DNA from: Sulfoacidibacillus thermotolerans
Lineage (GTDB): Bacteria > Bacillota > Bacilli > Alicyclobacillales > SLC66
Assembly: GCF_003144315.1 (NCBI RefSeq)
Contig: NZ_MPDK01000011.1
Span: forward strand, 1-64,000
Direction: 5' to 3'
DNA length: 64,000 nucleotides
Made by a program: the position numbers and the translations under genes. Shown here piece after piece: positions 24,737 to 34,427 of the stretch; within the stretch, counting starts at the first letter, position 1, and every line of letters begins with the position of its first letter. The notes below the pieces were generated by a model. It was not told the origin of the DNA and searched no databases. It saw nothing but the letters and a program-made list of their open reading frames with translations.

Positions 24737-27115
24737 TTACACACTTCTTCCCAAGCGAAGACAACGCAATAACAAGCTATTTGAAACTACGCTTACTGAA
24801 CTCATTGCCATAGCCGCCCCAGCAATGACTGGACTAAGAATTCCAGAAGCAGCAAGCGGAATCCCAAGTACATTGTAAAAAAATGCCCAGAAGAGATTTT
24901 GTCGAATCTTTTTCATTGTCGCTTTAGATAACCGAATCGCATCAACCACACCATACGTCCTTGCATTCATCAGTGCAATGTCGGCTGCTTCAATCGCAAC
25001 GTCTGCACCTGTCCCCATCGCAATGCCAATGTCAGCTGCCGCCAATGCCGGAGCATCATTGATTCCATCCCCCACCATCGCCACAATGCGCCCATCCTTA
25101 CGGAGCGATTCCACCTTCGACGCCTTCTCTGTAGGGAGGACACTGGCAATGACGTTCGTGATTCCAACTTGTGTAGCGACCGCCTTTGCTGTTCGTTCAT
25201 TGTCACCAGTAATCATCCACACTTCGATGCCCATCCGATGAAGTTCACGCACTGTTTCAGCTGCATCTTCTTTAATAGGGTCCGAGATGGCCAAAATACC
25301 CAGCACTTGCTTTGAATCAGCTACTAAAATCGCCGTTTTCCCAGTTTCCTCATAACGAACAAGGATCTCGTTAGGAATGTTGTCAATCCCGTGTTCAAGC
25401 AGCCACTTGTCATTCCCAATTCGAATCAGTTGATCATCAATCTGGCCCTCGATTCCCTTCCCAGGGATTGCTTCTACATTCGATACTGTTTGAAGAGCAA
25501 CTCCGAGTTCCTCTGCGTATCGCACGACAGCTGTACCTAGTGGATGTTCACTCTGCGCCTCTAGTGAGGCTGCTAGCCGAATCAATTCTGTTTCAGTTAC
25601 TCCTGATGCCGTCCAAACATCAGTCACCCTAGGTTTCCCAGTTGTGAGGGTCCCTGTTTTATCCAGTATCACAGTGTTTATTTTGTGTGCCAACTCAAGA
25701 TGTTCTCCGCCCTTAATGAGGATCCCAGATTCTGCACCTAGACCTGTACCGACCATGATGGCTGTCGGTGTCGCTAAGCCTAACGAACATGGGCAAGCAA
25801 TGACCAGTACTGCAACTGCTGCAAATAACGCATGTGACCAACCACTGAATATTCCCCAAAGAATCAACGTGAAAAGTGCAATGATCAGTACAATAGGTAC
25901 AAAAATACCTGATATTTTGTCAGCAAGTCTTTGTACAGGCGCCTTAGACCCTTGCGCTTGGTCTACCAAGCGAATCACTTGTGCCAATGCAGTATCAGAG
26001 CCCACTTTTGTGACTTCCATCGTGAATGCTCGCGTTTGGTTTACTGAAGCACCCACTACCGGATCGCCGACCTCTTTTGAGACGGGGAGTGGCTCCCCCG
26101 TTAAAAAGGATTCATCCACGAATGTATTGCCTTCTGTAATCACACCGTCTGTCGGAATTTTCTCCCCAGGGCGAACTCGTACCGTATCCCCCACTTGCAA
26201 CTGTTCTACCGACACATCACTTTCCTGCCCATCCCGAATGACATGGGCAACTTTAGCACCCAATTTGGCCAGAGCTTCCAAAGCCGAGCTCGATTGCGCT
26301 TTCGCTCTCGTCTCCAATAACTTCCCCATAAAAATAAGTGTGATGACTGTAGCGGAGGAATCAAAATACGTATCTGGACTTCCTATCCATGTTAAGATTA
26401 CACTGTATACGTACGCAACAGATGTTCCAAGAGCGACTAACACGTCCATGTTGGCCGCTCCACCCCGCAGGGAATGATATGCTCCTTTATAAAATCGCCA
26501 ACCGACGTAAAATTGAACGGGCGTAGCCAAGATAAAACTCAGCCAATTCGGCATATAGGCCTGACCGCCAAACAACATATACAGCATTTGTATTACGAGC
26601 GGCATTGTGAGAATGACAGAAAACCAGAACTTCGCTAGTTCCCGTTTATATTCTTGCTTTTTACGAAGTTTTTCTTCTTCAACTACCTGTTTCGATGCAA
26701 GTGTTGCCTCATATCCGGCCTTTTCAACAGCCTTTATGAGATCATCCTCTTGAATCAACCCTGGGATGTAAGAGATATGGGCCTTCTCAGAAGCTAAATT
26801 GACATGAATCGATTTGACGGAATCAACTTTCCCCACCACTTTTTCAATTCGAGCTGCGCAAGATGCACAGGTCATTCCCTTGATGTTCAGATCCACTTCT
26901 CGAATTGGAACAGAGTAGCCAGACTTCTCAATTTTTTGAACGACATCTTGCCAAGTAGATTCACTATCCAAAATGACGCGTGCTCGTTCCGAGGCGAGAT
27001 TCACATTGATTTCTTTGACCCCGGGAAGTTTCGCAACGTTTTTTTCGATTCGGATCGCGCAGGATGCACAAGTCATCCCCTCAATCGGTATACTGAGTTC
27101 TTCGATCTTTGCCAC
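24737..27115 (-). CDS. copA: Copper-exporting P1B-type ATPase CopA
   Basis: Exports Cu(I) across the cytoplasmic membrane. The 792-residue protein has two N-terminal HMA domains (GMTCASC at residues 13-19 and 80-86), eight membrane helices, the intramembrane [11 protein letters not shown] motif, the phosphorylation site [17 protein letters not shown] and [22 protein letters not shown]. The start is a GTG at 27115, seven bases after AGGAGGG. Here copA precedes copZ, the reverse of B. subtilis. A CsoR-type operator overlaps the promoter, so copper induction is expected. Confidence 0.96.
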   Translation of the reverse strand: MAKIEELSIPIEGMTCASCAIRIEKNVAKLPGVKEINVNLASERARVILDSESTWQDVVQKIEKSGYSVPIREVDLNIKGMTCASCAARIEKVVGKVDSVKSIHVNLASEKAHISYIPGLIQEDDLIKAVEKAGYEATLASKQVVEEEKLRKKQEYKRELAKFWFSVILTMPLVIQMLYMLFGGQAYMPNWLSFILATPVQFYVGWRFYKGAYHSLRGGAANMDVLVALGTSVAYVYSVILTWIGSPDTYFDSSATVITLIFMGKLLETRAKAQSSSALEALAKLGAKVAHVIRDGQESDVSVEQLQVGDTVRVRPGEKIPTDGVITEGNTFVDESFLTGEPLPVSKEVGDPVVGASVNQTRAFTMEVTKVGSDTALAQVIRLVDQAQGSKAPVQRLADKISGIFVPIVLIIALFTLILWGIFSGWSHALFAAVAVLVIACPCSLGLATPTAIMVGTGLGAESGILIKGGEHLELAHKINTVILDKTGTLTTGKPRVTDVWTASGVTETELIRLAASLEAQSEHPLGTAVVRYAEELGVALQTVSNVEAIPGKGIEGQIDDQLIRIGNDKWLLEHGIDNIPNEILVRYEETGKTAILVADSKQVLGILAISDPIKEDAAETVRELHRMGIEVWMITGDNERTAKAVATQVGITNVIASVLPTEKASKVESLRKDGRIVAMVGDGINDAPALAAADIGIAMGTGADVAIEAADIALMNARTYGVVDAIRLSKATMKKIRQNLFWAFFYNVLGIPLAASGILSPVIAGAAMAMSSVSVVSNSLLLRCLRLGRSV

Positions 27116-27241
27116 GAAGATTCCCTCCTGCCTTCTATTCCCCTCCGACAATCGTATCTTTTACGAATTACGAGTGTATGATTCCAGACTAGATAAAGTT
27201 GCTTAGTGAGAAGCTGCTTGATCACATCAAACCGCCTTCAC

Positions 27242-27272
27242 ATACTATACCCCCGTACAGTATGTATGTCAA
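27242..27272 (-). promoter_or_regulatory. CsoR-type operator within the copA promoter
   Basis: TTGACA (27272-27267), 17 bases and TATAGT (27249-27244) on the minus strand. The spacer and -10 are covered by a 22-bp pseudo-palindrome (27242-27263) centred on TACGGGGGTA, closely resembling the CsoR operator of B. subtilis copZA. Apart from this and the ROK promoter, I see nothing in 27116-27455. Confidence 0.78.
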
Positions 27273-27378
27273 ATGCGCATAATACCAAATACTCGAAATG
27301 GACTCCTCCAAACAACTGCATAGATGATCTCGCGTTTAAAACTCAGCAATTTCCTTTTTAATTACAAATACATGTTAC

Positions 27379-27407
27379 TTCAAACACTTATGTAAATGTG
27401 TTAAACT
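27379..27407 (+). promoter_or_regulatory. Possible promoter of the ROK gene
   Basis: TTCAAA (27379-27384), 17 bases and TAAACT (27402-27407) match sigma-A at four of six positions each. The spacer contains an imperfect dyad (AACAC...GTGTT) that could be an autoregulatory site. Confidence 0.35.
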
Positions 27408-27455
27408 ATGTAGTAAATTCACACGCTCTCATTTATAAGGAGAATCTGAAATGCT

Positions 27456-28655
27456 ATGATGAATATCGATGCGTCCGCCATGCGATTGCTCAACCGAGCA
27501 AGCGTCTTGCGTTATATCCGCGATCATAAGTTGACGACGCGAATTGCAATTTCCGAGGCTACAGGACTCACACGAGCCACTGTATCGTCATTGGTTGAAA
27601 CACTACTTGAAGAAGGATTTGTTGATGAAGTGGGGTATGGCGCTTCCAGCGGAGGACGCAAACCTGTAATGCTGCGATTCAATGCCGACGCAGCATATAG
27701 CATTGGCGTTGATGTGCAAATTTCGCATATGACCACAGTGGTATGTAATATTCGAGGCGATATCGCATACAAAAATGTACGTCGATTACTTAACGCTCAA
27801 ACGGGGCAAAAAATTGACCAACTCTCTTTATTAGAGTGGATTCAAACGGAAGTCAAAGCTGCACTTGCACATGTGCCGCCATCGCCGCACGGGATCACAG
27901 GGATTGGCCTAGCCGTTCCAGGACTTGTGAATTTCACTACTGGATTTATTTATCATCTTCCGAATTTATCGATATCAAACTGGGGGATAAGAGAAGTCCT
28001 TCAAGAACAATTTGCGCTTCCTGTCTATGTGGATAATGACGCAAACTGTGGCGCCTTTGCCGAATATGAAAAACGCAATGTGCCAAAATCAAGTATTATC
28101 TATGTGAACGCTGGAATCGGTGTAGGCGTAGGACTTATTTTAAACGGTCAATTATTCCGAGGTAGAGATGGTCTAGCTGGCGAATTTGGACATATGACGA
28201 TCGAAGAAAACGGCGTTCCCTGTAGTTGTGGAAATCGTGGGTGTTTTGAACAATACGCATCAGAACAAAGTCTGATGCGCTATTTAGAGGAATTACAAAT
28301 TCATGTGTCCCCATCTGCGGAAATTAGCAGCATCCTTGAACAAGTCATTTACGAATCTTATCTTGGCTCTGAGAAATATCAATTCGCTTTCGAACGTTTA
28401 GGCACTTATCTAGGCATTGGTATGGCCAATATTGCTAACGCCTTAAATCCTGATGAAATTGTCCTTGGTGGAAGAGTGTCTATGGCCTATAAATTTCTTT
28501 CAGAACGAATGATCTCCACTTTTAAACAACGCGCAATTTCTCAAAACCGAGAAATCCCAATTGTCATGGGATATGTCAATGGTGTGGCGATTGGCGCAGC
28601 TGGCATTGCGATGAATGAATCGCTGTTTGCCAGTCCGGTTGCCTCTGTTGGTTAA
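27456..28655 (+). CDS. ROK family transcriptional regulator
   Basis: A 399-residue repressor-type ROK protein. The N-terminal winged helix has TRIAISEATGLTRATVSSLVETLLEEGFV, followed by SSGGRKPVML. The C-terminal sugar-kinase-like domain has YVNAGIGVGVGLIL, the ExGH motif AGEFGHM and the zinc cluster CSCGNRGCFEQYAS. XylR and NagC are of this class, so a sugar ligand is likely, but no sugar genes are adjacent. The best-placed ribosome binding site (AAGGAG) serves a two-codon ORF whose stop overlaps this start, which may weaken or couple translation. Confidence 0.88.
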   Translation: MMNIDASAMRLLNRASVLRYIRDHKLTTRIAISEATGLTRATVSSLVETLLEEGFVDEVGYGASSGGRKPVMLRFNADAAYSIGVDVQISHMTTVVCNIRGDIAYKNVRRLLNAQTGQKIDQLSLLEWIQTEVKAALAHVPPSPHGITGIGLAVPGLVNFTTGFIYHLPNLSISNWGIREVLQEQFALPVYVDNDANCGAFAEYEKRNVPKSSIIYVNAGIGVGVGLILNGQLFRGRDGLAGEFGHMTIEENGVPCSCGNRGCFEQYASEQSLMRYLEELQIHVSPSAEISSILEQVIYESYLGSEKYQFAFERLGTYLGIGMANIANALNPDEIVLGGRVSMAYKFLSERMISTFKQRAISQNREIPIVMGYVNGVAIGAAGIAMNESLFASPVASVG

Positions 28656-28659
28656 GTCC

Positions 28660-28702
28660 CCTCCCAATCTACAAAAGTTTGCAACCATTGTAGATTGGGA
28701 GG
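28660..28702. terminator. Perfect 15-bp hairpin between converging genes
   Basis: CCTCCCAATCTACAA (28660-28674) and TTGTAGATTGGGAGG (28688-28702) form a perfect stem with a 13-base loop between the ROK gene and the converging ligase gene. T tracts are lacking on either side, but the position fits a shared terminator. Confidence 0.6.
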
Positions 28703-28710
28703 TCACTGCA

Positions 28711-30321
28711 TTATAGTTGACCTGAGTTGTATTGCTCACGCAATGTTTTTTTAGAAAATTTACCAACACTTGTTTTGGGGATCTCTGATACAAAGACAAG
28801 ATCGTCAGGAAGCCACCACCGCGCCACCCGCGCTTCTAAAAACGCCATCAAAGCTTCCTTTGTCAGCGTCTCCCCAGGCTTCACGACCACACAAGCGAGG
28901 GGACGTTCTTGCCACCTCTCATGAGGGATCCCAATCACAGCCGCCTCAGCGACAGCTGGGTGCCCCATGATGGCGTTTTCAAGATCAACCGATGAAATCC
29001 ACTCCCCACCACTCTTTATAAGATCGCGGGTGCGATCGACGATCTGCAGATACCCATCTTGATCCATCGTGACAATATCCCCCGTGCGAAACCACCCATC
29101 CTTAAAACTTTCTTTCGTCTTCTCAGGATCTTGATAATACTCTTTGATTACCCATGGACCTTTTAAGAGTAACTCCCCCATTTCTACACCGTCATGAGCA
29201 ATTTCTTCTCCTCCCGCATTGATGATTTTCATCTCCAATCCCGGAACAAGTAATCCTGACTTCGCTCGTTTTTGCAGTTGTTCAGCATAGGGGAGAGACT
29301 GAAATTTTGCTTTTTGCATCCCAATAAAAGTGACAGGTGTCGTTTCAGTTTGTCCATACCCTTGATAGAGATGAATGTTTAACTCTTTCTCATAGGCCTC
29401 GATCAATGCCATTGGCAAGGCAGAACCACCTGAGAGAAAATAGCGAACGTGACGAAAATCAAATTTTCCTGGATGTTGTCGAACGTAGTTCAAAATCCCC
29501 ATCCATACGGTAGGCACGCCTACGCTGTACGTAACTTTCTCTTGGTCTATAAGTGTACACAAGTCAGAAATTTGGGGGCGACTGCCTGGATAGACTTGTT
29601 TTGCGCCAATCCAAGTGTCTGAATATGGCCTTCCCCAGGCATTGACATGAAACATAGGGACAATTGGTAGTGTCACGTCAGATTCGTCTGTCCCAAGCTC
29701 TCCTGTCAGTGCCATCAAACAGTGTAGATATAATCCCCGATGCGAATACTCCACACCTTTTGGCATGCCTGTCGTCGCCGATGTGTACCCTAAAATTGCA
29801 GTCGTATTTTCATCAAAAATCGGCCACTCGTAATCTTTTTCTTCATGAGCAATCAAATTTTCATAAGAAATTGCATTCGGAAGCGAAGTTGCAGGGAGTT
29901 CTGACTTATCTGTCATTACGATATACGTGTGCACTGTGGGTAATTCAGTAGCAATTTCCTCAATCACGGGCAACAGATCTTCATCGACAAAAAGAACACG
30001 GTCTTTGGCGTGATTGATCACATAGATGAGTTGTTCCTTAAACAAGCGGATATTTACTGTATGCAACACTCGCTGAGAACAAGGTACAGCAAAATAAAGT
30101 TCAAGATGGCGATGATGATTCCATGCAAAAGACGCTACATGTTCATGCGCATCAATCCCTAAACGGTCGAGCGCCCTTGCCAGCTGACTAACCCGTTGAT
30201 AAAGCGCGCGATACGTATATCGGAAAATACCTGAGTAATCACGCGACACAATCTCTTTCTCAGGAAAAACTGTGTTCGCACGATACAACACTGACCGCAA
30301 AAGCAATGGATAATCCATCAT
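28711..30321 (-). CDS. Acyl-CoA synthetase (AMP-binding)
   Basis: A 536-residue adenylate-forming ligase, probably activating fatty or related organic acids. The AMP-binding motif is LGYTSATTGMPKGVEYSHRG near residue 170, followed by GYGQTETTP, the GWFRTGD hinge and the catalytic-lysine region IPKTSVGKFSKK near the C terminus. The first ATG of a pair at 30321 follows GGAGGG by ten bases. It resembles the medium/long-chain ligase group including AlkK and DmdB; the exact substrate is uncertain. A hotdog thioesterase gene lies 100 bases upstream on the same strand. Confidence 0.88.
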   Translation of the reverse strand: MMDYPLLLRSVLYRANTVFPEKEIVSRDYSGIFRYTYRALYQRVSQLARALDRLGIDAHEHVASFAWNHHRHLELYFAVPCSQRVLHTVNIRLFKEQLIYVINHAKDRVLFVDEDLLPVIEEIATELPTVHTYIVMTDKSELPATSLPNAISYENLIAHEEKDYEWPIFDENTTAILGYTSATTGMPKGVEYSHRGLYLHCLMALTGELGTDESDVTLPIVPMFHVNAWGRPYSDTWIGAKQVYPGSRPQISDLCTLIDQEKVTYSVGVPTVWMGILNYVRQHPGKFDFRHVRYFLSGGSALPMALIEAYEKELNIHLYQGYGQTETTPVTFIGMQKAKFQSLPYAEQLQKRAKSGLLVPGLEMKIINAGGEEIAHDGVEMGELLLKGPWVIKEYYQDPEKTKESFKDGWFRTGDIVTMDQDGYLQIVDRTRDLIKSGGEWISSVDLENAIMGHPAVAEAAVIGIPHERWQERPLACVVVKPGETLTKEALMAFLEARVARWWLPDDLVFVSEIPKTSVGKFSKKTLREQYNSGQL

Positions 30322-30421
30322 CAGCGATTTTCCCTCCCCCACAAATTCGCACTCGCATCTACTATACCCAGTGAGTCTCTTTGGGGTCAATTGGGGAAGG
30401 GAAATCGCATACACAACAGAT

Positions 30422-30910
30422 TTACACTTTATGGTAGAAAGATCCTGTCGCAGTCGCCATCACTTTCCCCGTTTCATCTACAACCTCACATGTAGTGATA
30501 TTAATGCGTCCCCCTGATGAAATTACTTTAGCTCGCGCGGTCGTATGTGTCCCACGAATTGGTTGATGATAGCGAATATGCAAATCCAGTGTGACCCCTG
30601 GTCGTTTTTTATCCAAGAAGCTAGCTAACCCCATCACATTATCACAAAGCAAAGCAGTCACACCGCCATGCAACATATTCAGCGGATTGAGCACTAATTG
30701 ATTCACGGGTAACTGGATCGAAGCGTCATAACCCGCAATTTCCACTTGTTTCTCACCTAAAAAATGATGTAGGAAATAAAATCCATGTTCACCCCGATTT
30801 TCCCTCGAGGCTTCCGCAGCATGCAAAGCGACTAGCAAGTCTTCTGCATCAAAATCAGCTAATTTCTGCAAATATACCTGTTTCTCTTTCTCACGACTGT
30901 CGTGCATCAT
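30422..30910 (-). CDS. PaaI-type hotdog thioesterase
   Basis: A 162-residue hotdog-fold protein that probably hydrolyses an acyl-CoA. The diagnostic block is NPLNMLHGGVTALLCDNVMGLA near residues 70-90, with the catalytic Asp/Asn region, followed by VTLDLHIRYHQPI. The ATG at 30910 follows AGGGG by eight bases. It is read together with the acyl-CoA ligase gene downstream, so the pair may balance an acyl-CoA pool, for example in fatty acid breakdown. Confidence 0.83.
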   Translation of the reverse strand: MMHDSREKEKQVYLQKLADFDAEDLLVALHAAEASRENRGEHGFYFLHHFLGEKQVEIAGYDASIQLPVNQLVLNPLNMLHGGVTALLCDNVMGLASFLDKKRPGVTLDLHIRYHQPIRGTHTTARAKVISSGGRINITTCEVVDETGKVMATATGSFYHKV

Positions 30911-31120
30911 TTCAACCACCCCTAAAACACACTATTAGATGATCTTACCACAGAACAAGTGTACTTGCAGAAAAGGAGACTCTATAAAATCGCCAACTTC
31001 CCTTTCATGGATGAACCGGTTAATACATCGTCATCCCACACATACTAACGTCGCGCCATTTGAATGAAGAACACCCATAGTTTGCATTCCACGCACTTGC
31101 CCTATAAGGAGGAACGTGAA

Positions 31121-31246
31121 TTGAAACAAAATGCGAATGAAGGATTAAGTAAAACATTTTGGGCTGTCATCATCATTTTTGCACTATTTTTTCTCATGGG
31201 AGCAGTACTTTGGTGGTTCGACGGGTATCTACTCCGCTATAAATAA
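31121..31246 (+). CDS. 41-residue membrane protein upstream of qox genes
   Basis: A TTG-initiated ORF preceded by AAGGAGG at eight bases. Its single hydrophobic segment (WAVIIIFALFFLMGAVLWWF) spans about residues 13-32, between a polar N terminus and a short basic C terminus. I recognise no family. Position, strong ribosome binding site and the similar next ORF suggest a small accessory subunit or assembly factor of the quinol oxidase, in the manner of the tiny subunits of other oxidases. Confidence 0.55.
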   Translation: MKQNANEGLSKTFWAVIIIFALFFLMGAVLWWFDGYLLRYK

Positions 31247-31308
31247 GGAATATTTTTCTTTATTTTGGTTATCTTATGTAATCCATATCGATCTCTGGAG
31301 GCTGAGTT

Positions 31309-31461
31309 GTGGAAGGAAAACCAAGACACACGCCAAAAAGAAGACGTTTGTCACGTCGAGACTTTGCTGTCGGAATTACCGTCGTGATGCTAGTTGTTCT
31401 CTTAATCCTTTTATGGGAATTTCATGGATATTTATATCAGTTTTTCACAGGTTCGCTCTAG
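31309..31461 (+). CDS. 50-residue membrane protein upstream of qoxA
   Basis: A GTG-initiated ORF with GGAGG seven bases upstream. A strongly basic N terminus (PKRRRLSRRD) precedes one transmembrane helix (VGITVVMLVVLLILLWEF) and a short aromatic tail, so the basic end should be cytoplasmic. No family recognised. It lies 62 bases after the 41-residue ORF and just before qoxA, and shares the 'helix plus HGYLY / DGYLL' ending with that neighbour, which hints that the two are related. Confidence 0.55.
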   Translation: MEGKPRHTPKRRRLSRRDFAVGITVVMLVVLLILLWEFHGYLYQFFTGSL

Positions 31462-31480
31462 GGAAAGGGGCACCATCCAC

Positions 31481-31513
31481 ATGATGATAACAACGAGGTT
31501 GATCTCCCTATGA
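31481..31513 (+). CDS. Possible 10-residue leader ORF overlapping qoxA start
   Basis: ATGATG at 31481 opens a 10-codon frame (MMITTRLISL) whose TGA overlaps the qoxA ATG pair. AAAGGGG lies about ten bases before it, whereas qoxA itself has only a weak GAGG. It could couple translation of qoxA; it may also be chance. Confidence 0.25.
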   Translation: MMITTRLISL

Positions 31514-32412
31514 TGCAAAAAAGAACGGGCACATACACCTTGATTGCTGCCCTCTGCGCGACGTTATTCCTGCTCCCCGGGTGCGGAGAACAGGTACTCG
31601 TCTTTCACCCCGTGGGTCCTGTCGGCCAAGTAGAAAAACAGATGATCATTCTTTCCATTGTGATGGTTTCCATTGTAGTTATACCCGTAATCGCGCTGCT
31701 TTGGGTCATTGTCGTTCGATACCGCGATACCCCTGATAACCCAACACCCTATCGCCCAGAATGGTCAGAAAGTAGGACATTAGAATTTCTATGGTGGGCT
31801 GTACCTATCGTCATCATCGGAGTTCTAGGATTTGTCACTGTACAAAAAACCTTTGCATTAGTCCGTCCACCGGGTAAAGTGATCAATCCCTTAACCATTC
31901 AAGTAACCTCTCTTGACTGGAAATGGTTATTCCAATATCCCGGACAAAAAATTGCAACGGTAAACTATTGTGAAATCCCTGCCAATCGTCCTATTGAATT
32001 TGTTTTAACTTCAAATGCACCGATGAACTCTTTTTGGGTTCCTCAATTAGGCGGACAAGAATACACGATGCCAGGCATGGCAATGAAGTTGTGGCTTGAA
32101 GCAGACCAACCAGGCGTCTATTTTGGTTCCGGGGCAAACTTTAGCGGAGAAGGTTTCTCACACATGCATTTTCATGTGATTGCACGTCCGCAAAGTGATT
32201 TTGATCATTGGGTACAAAGAATAAAATCCACAGCCCCCCCGCTTACGACTCAACAATATGCGGTTTTGGCACAACGGACGATCGTTCAACCGATGTCCTT
32301 TTCTACCAATCAACCTGGACTGTTCGAGAAAATTGTCAGTCAGGATGGCGGCATGTATATGCGGCGCGATCTCATGAAAGGGAAAGTTAACACCCACGTG
32401 GGAACAGATTAG
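31510..32412 (+). CDS. qoxA: Quinol oxidase subunit II (QoxA), lipoprotein
   Basis: Subunit II of an aa3-type menaquinol oxidase, 300 residues. An N-terminal lipoprotein signal ends in LLPGC (Cys25), then two membrane helices and an extracytoplasmic cupredoxin domain. SVDWKW-like TSLDWKWLFQYPGQ, SFWVPQLGGQEYTMPGMAM and ANFSGEGFSHMHFHV match QoxA. The CuA ligands (CxxxC) of cytochrome c oxidases are absent, so quinol is the donor. It heads qoxABCD; membrane-bound, exposed to the outside. Confidence 0.94.
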   Translation: MMQKRTGTYTLIAALCATLFLLPGCGEQVLVFHPVGPVGQVEKQMIILSIVMVSIVVIPVIALLWVIVVRYRDTPDNPTPYRPEWSESRTLEFLWWAVPIVIIGVLGFVTVQKTFALVRPPGKVINPLTIQVTSLDWKWLFQYPGQKIATVNYCEIPANRPIEFVLTSNAPMNSFWVPQLGGQEYTMPGMAMKLWLEADQPGVYFGSGANFSGEGFSHMHFHVIARPQSDFDHWVQRIKSTAPPLTTQQYAVLAQRTIVQPMSFSTNQPGLFEKIVSQDGGMYMRRDLMKGKVNTHVGTD

Positions 32413-32456
32413 AAAAGCCTGTTGCAGTCAAACCTCATTTGGAAAGAAGGACATAC

Positions 32457-34424
32457 ATGCTGTACAACGTGGAAAACTTTGCGAGTCACTTTTTTGTTCT
32501 AGGAGATCCTCTGATTTACGGTGCCGATGTATCGATTGTACTGGTCAGTTTAGCAATTGTTTTTGTCCTCACGTACTACAAAAAATGGGGCTGGCTATGG
32601 CGAGAGTGGCTGACGACCGTCGACCACAAAAAAATTGGCATTATGTACATGATTGCTGCCCTGCTCATGTTATTTCGTGGCGGTGTCGATGCCATTTTGA
32701 TGCGAACGCAATTAATCATGCCAAATATGCCCTTTTTAAAGGCACAACATTACAATGAAATATTTACTACACACGGAACGATTATGATCTTATTCATGGC
32801 TATGCCATTTATCTTTGCCATGATGAACATTGCCGTGCCACTACAAATTGGCGCGCGCGATGTAGCATTTCCCTATCTAAATGCCATCAGTTTTTGGCTC
32901 TTTTTCTTTGCTGCCATGCTACTTAACTTGTCGTTTGTCATCGGTGGATCACCAGATGCAGGATGGACAAGCTATGCTCCACTCGCTGGACTCACTTTTG
33001 ATAAAGGGCCAGGAGAAAATTATTATCTGCTCGCGCTTCAAATTACAGGAATAGGAAGTATGGCGACGGGCATCAACTTTTTTGTGACCATCATGAAAAT
33101 GCGCGCGCCGGGGATGACGCTCATGCGCATGCCACTCTTTACATGGTCAATTCTCGCCGCCTGCATCATCATCATCTTTGCTTTTCCACCACTGACCGCT
33201 GCGTTGACTTTATTGCTGATGGATCGGCTCGCAGGAGCCCACTTTTTCACCATTTTTGACGGCGGTAATCCAATGATGTATGTCAATATGTTTTGGATGT
33301 GGGGCCATCCCGAAGTATATATTGTTGTTCTGCCCGCTTTCGGAGTGTTTTCAGAAGTTGTCGCAACGTTTTCGAAAAAACGTACTTTTGGCTATGCATC
33401 GATGGTCGCTTCGCTCATTGCAATCGCCGTCATCAGTTTCTTCACTTGGGTGCACCACTTTTTCACGATGGGTGCTGGACCTGGCGTGAATAGCTTCTTT
33501 GCTGTCGCAACGATGATCATTGCCATTCCGACAGGCGTCAAAGTGTTTAACTGGCTCTTTACGATGTATCAAGGAAGAATCCGCACCAAACTCCCTATGT
33601 TGTGGGCGATTGCGTTTATTCCCAACTTCGCAATTGGCGGTGCAAGCGGCGTGATGCTTGCTGTTGCACCTGCTGATTACCAATTCCATAACAGCTACTT
33701 TCTCGTAGCTCATTTTCACCAAGTACTGATCGGCGGCGTCGTGTTTGGCATGCTGGCAGGCATGTATTACTGGTGGCCAAAGATGTTTGGATTTATGCTC
33801 AATGAAAGGTTAGGACGGATTGCCTTTTGGTTTTTCAACATCGGATTCTATGTCTGCTTCCTTCCACAATATTGGTTAGGCTGGATGGGAATGACCCGCC
33901 GGATCTATACCTATTTACCAGGTATGGGTTGGACTTTTTGGAATATTATTTCCACATTTGGCGCTTATTTGATGGGGGTTGGATTCGTCTTTATCGTTTT
34001 ACAAATTCTCTATAGCATTCGCTATGGCGAACGAGATCTTACAGGTGACCCTTGGGATGGGCGCACACTTGAATGGTCATTGCCGTCGCCTGTACCTCAC
34101 TACAATTTTGCGCGCATCCCCGAAGTTACTGGACGTGACGCTTGGTGGACAATGAAAGAAGCCAAGCAAAAAGGAGAAATGCAACCCGAGCTTGAGCCGC
34201 TAAAGCCCATCCATATGCCAAACGATTCGGGCCGACCCTTTATTCTCTCTGTTCTATTTTTCATCTTTGGATTTGGCATGGTATTCACGTGGTATCCAAT
34301 GGCAGCGGTCGCATTCATCGGCATCTTGCTCTCTCTTATTTTGCGATCTTTTGAATACGACACAGATCACACCCTGTCCGTCGATGAAATCCGACGTACG
34401 GAAGCAGCCTATGGGAGGGTATAG
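32457..34424 (+). CDS. qoxB: Quinol oxidase subunit I (QoxB)
   Basis: The catalytic haem-copper subunit, 655 residues and about 14-15 helices. THGTIMILFMAMPF carries a haem-ligand His, WGHPEVYIVVLPAFG the CuB His and cross-linked Tyr, and TWVHHFFTMG the two other CuB His; YFLVAHFHQVLIGG holds the axial His ligands. The ATG at 32457 is chosen, with AGAAGGA five bases before it; a TTG at 32439 is less likely. It is 44 bases after qoxA and 3 bases before qoxC. Confidence 0.95.
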   Translation: MLYNVENFASHFFVLGDPLIYGADVSIVLVSLAIVFVLTYYKKWGWLWREWLTTVDHKKIGIMYMIAALLMLFRGGVDAILMRTQLIMPNMPFLKAQHYNEIFTTHGTIMILFMAMPFIFAMMNIAVPLQIGARDVAFPYLNAISFWLFFFAAMLLNLSFVIGGSPDAGWTSYAPLAGLTFDKGPGENYYLLALQITGIGSMATGINFFVTIMKMRAPGMTLMRMPLFTWSILAACIIIIFAFPPLTAALTLLLMDRLAGAHFFTIFDGGNPMMYVNMFWMWGHPEVYIVVLPAFGVFSEVVATFSKKRTFGYASMVASLIAIAVISFFTWVHHFFTMGAGPGVNSFFAVATMIIAIPTGVKVFNWLFTMYQGRIRTKLPMLWAIAFIPNFAIGGASGVMLAVAPADYQFHNSYFLVAHFHQVLIGGVVFGMLAGMYYWWPKMFGFMLNERLGRIAFWFFNIGFYVCFLPQYWLGWMGMTRRIYTYLPGMGWTFWNIISTFGAYLMGVGFVFIVLQILYSIRYGERDLTGDPWDGRTLEWSLPSPVPHYNFARIPEVTGRDAWWTMKEAKQKGEMQPELEPLKPIHMPNDSGRPFILSVLFFIFGFGMVFTWYPMAAVAFIGILLSLILRSFEYDTDHTLSVDEIRRTEAAYGRV

Positions 34425-34427
34425 CAA

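Noticed and set aside
25644-26477. A 277-codon open frame opposite copA
   Set aside because: It is antisense to a well-conserved P-type ATPase region and is low-complexity in Ser, Thr and Pro; it is a shadow of copA.
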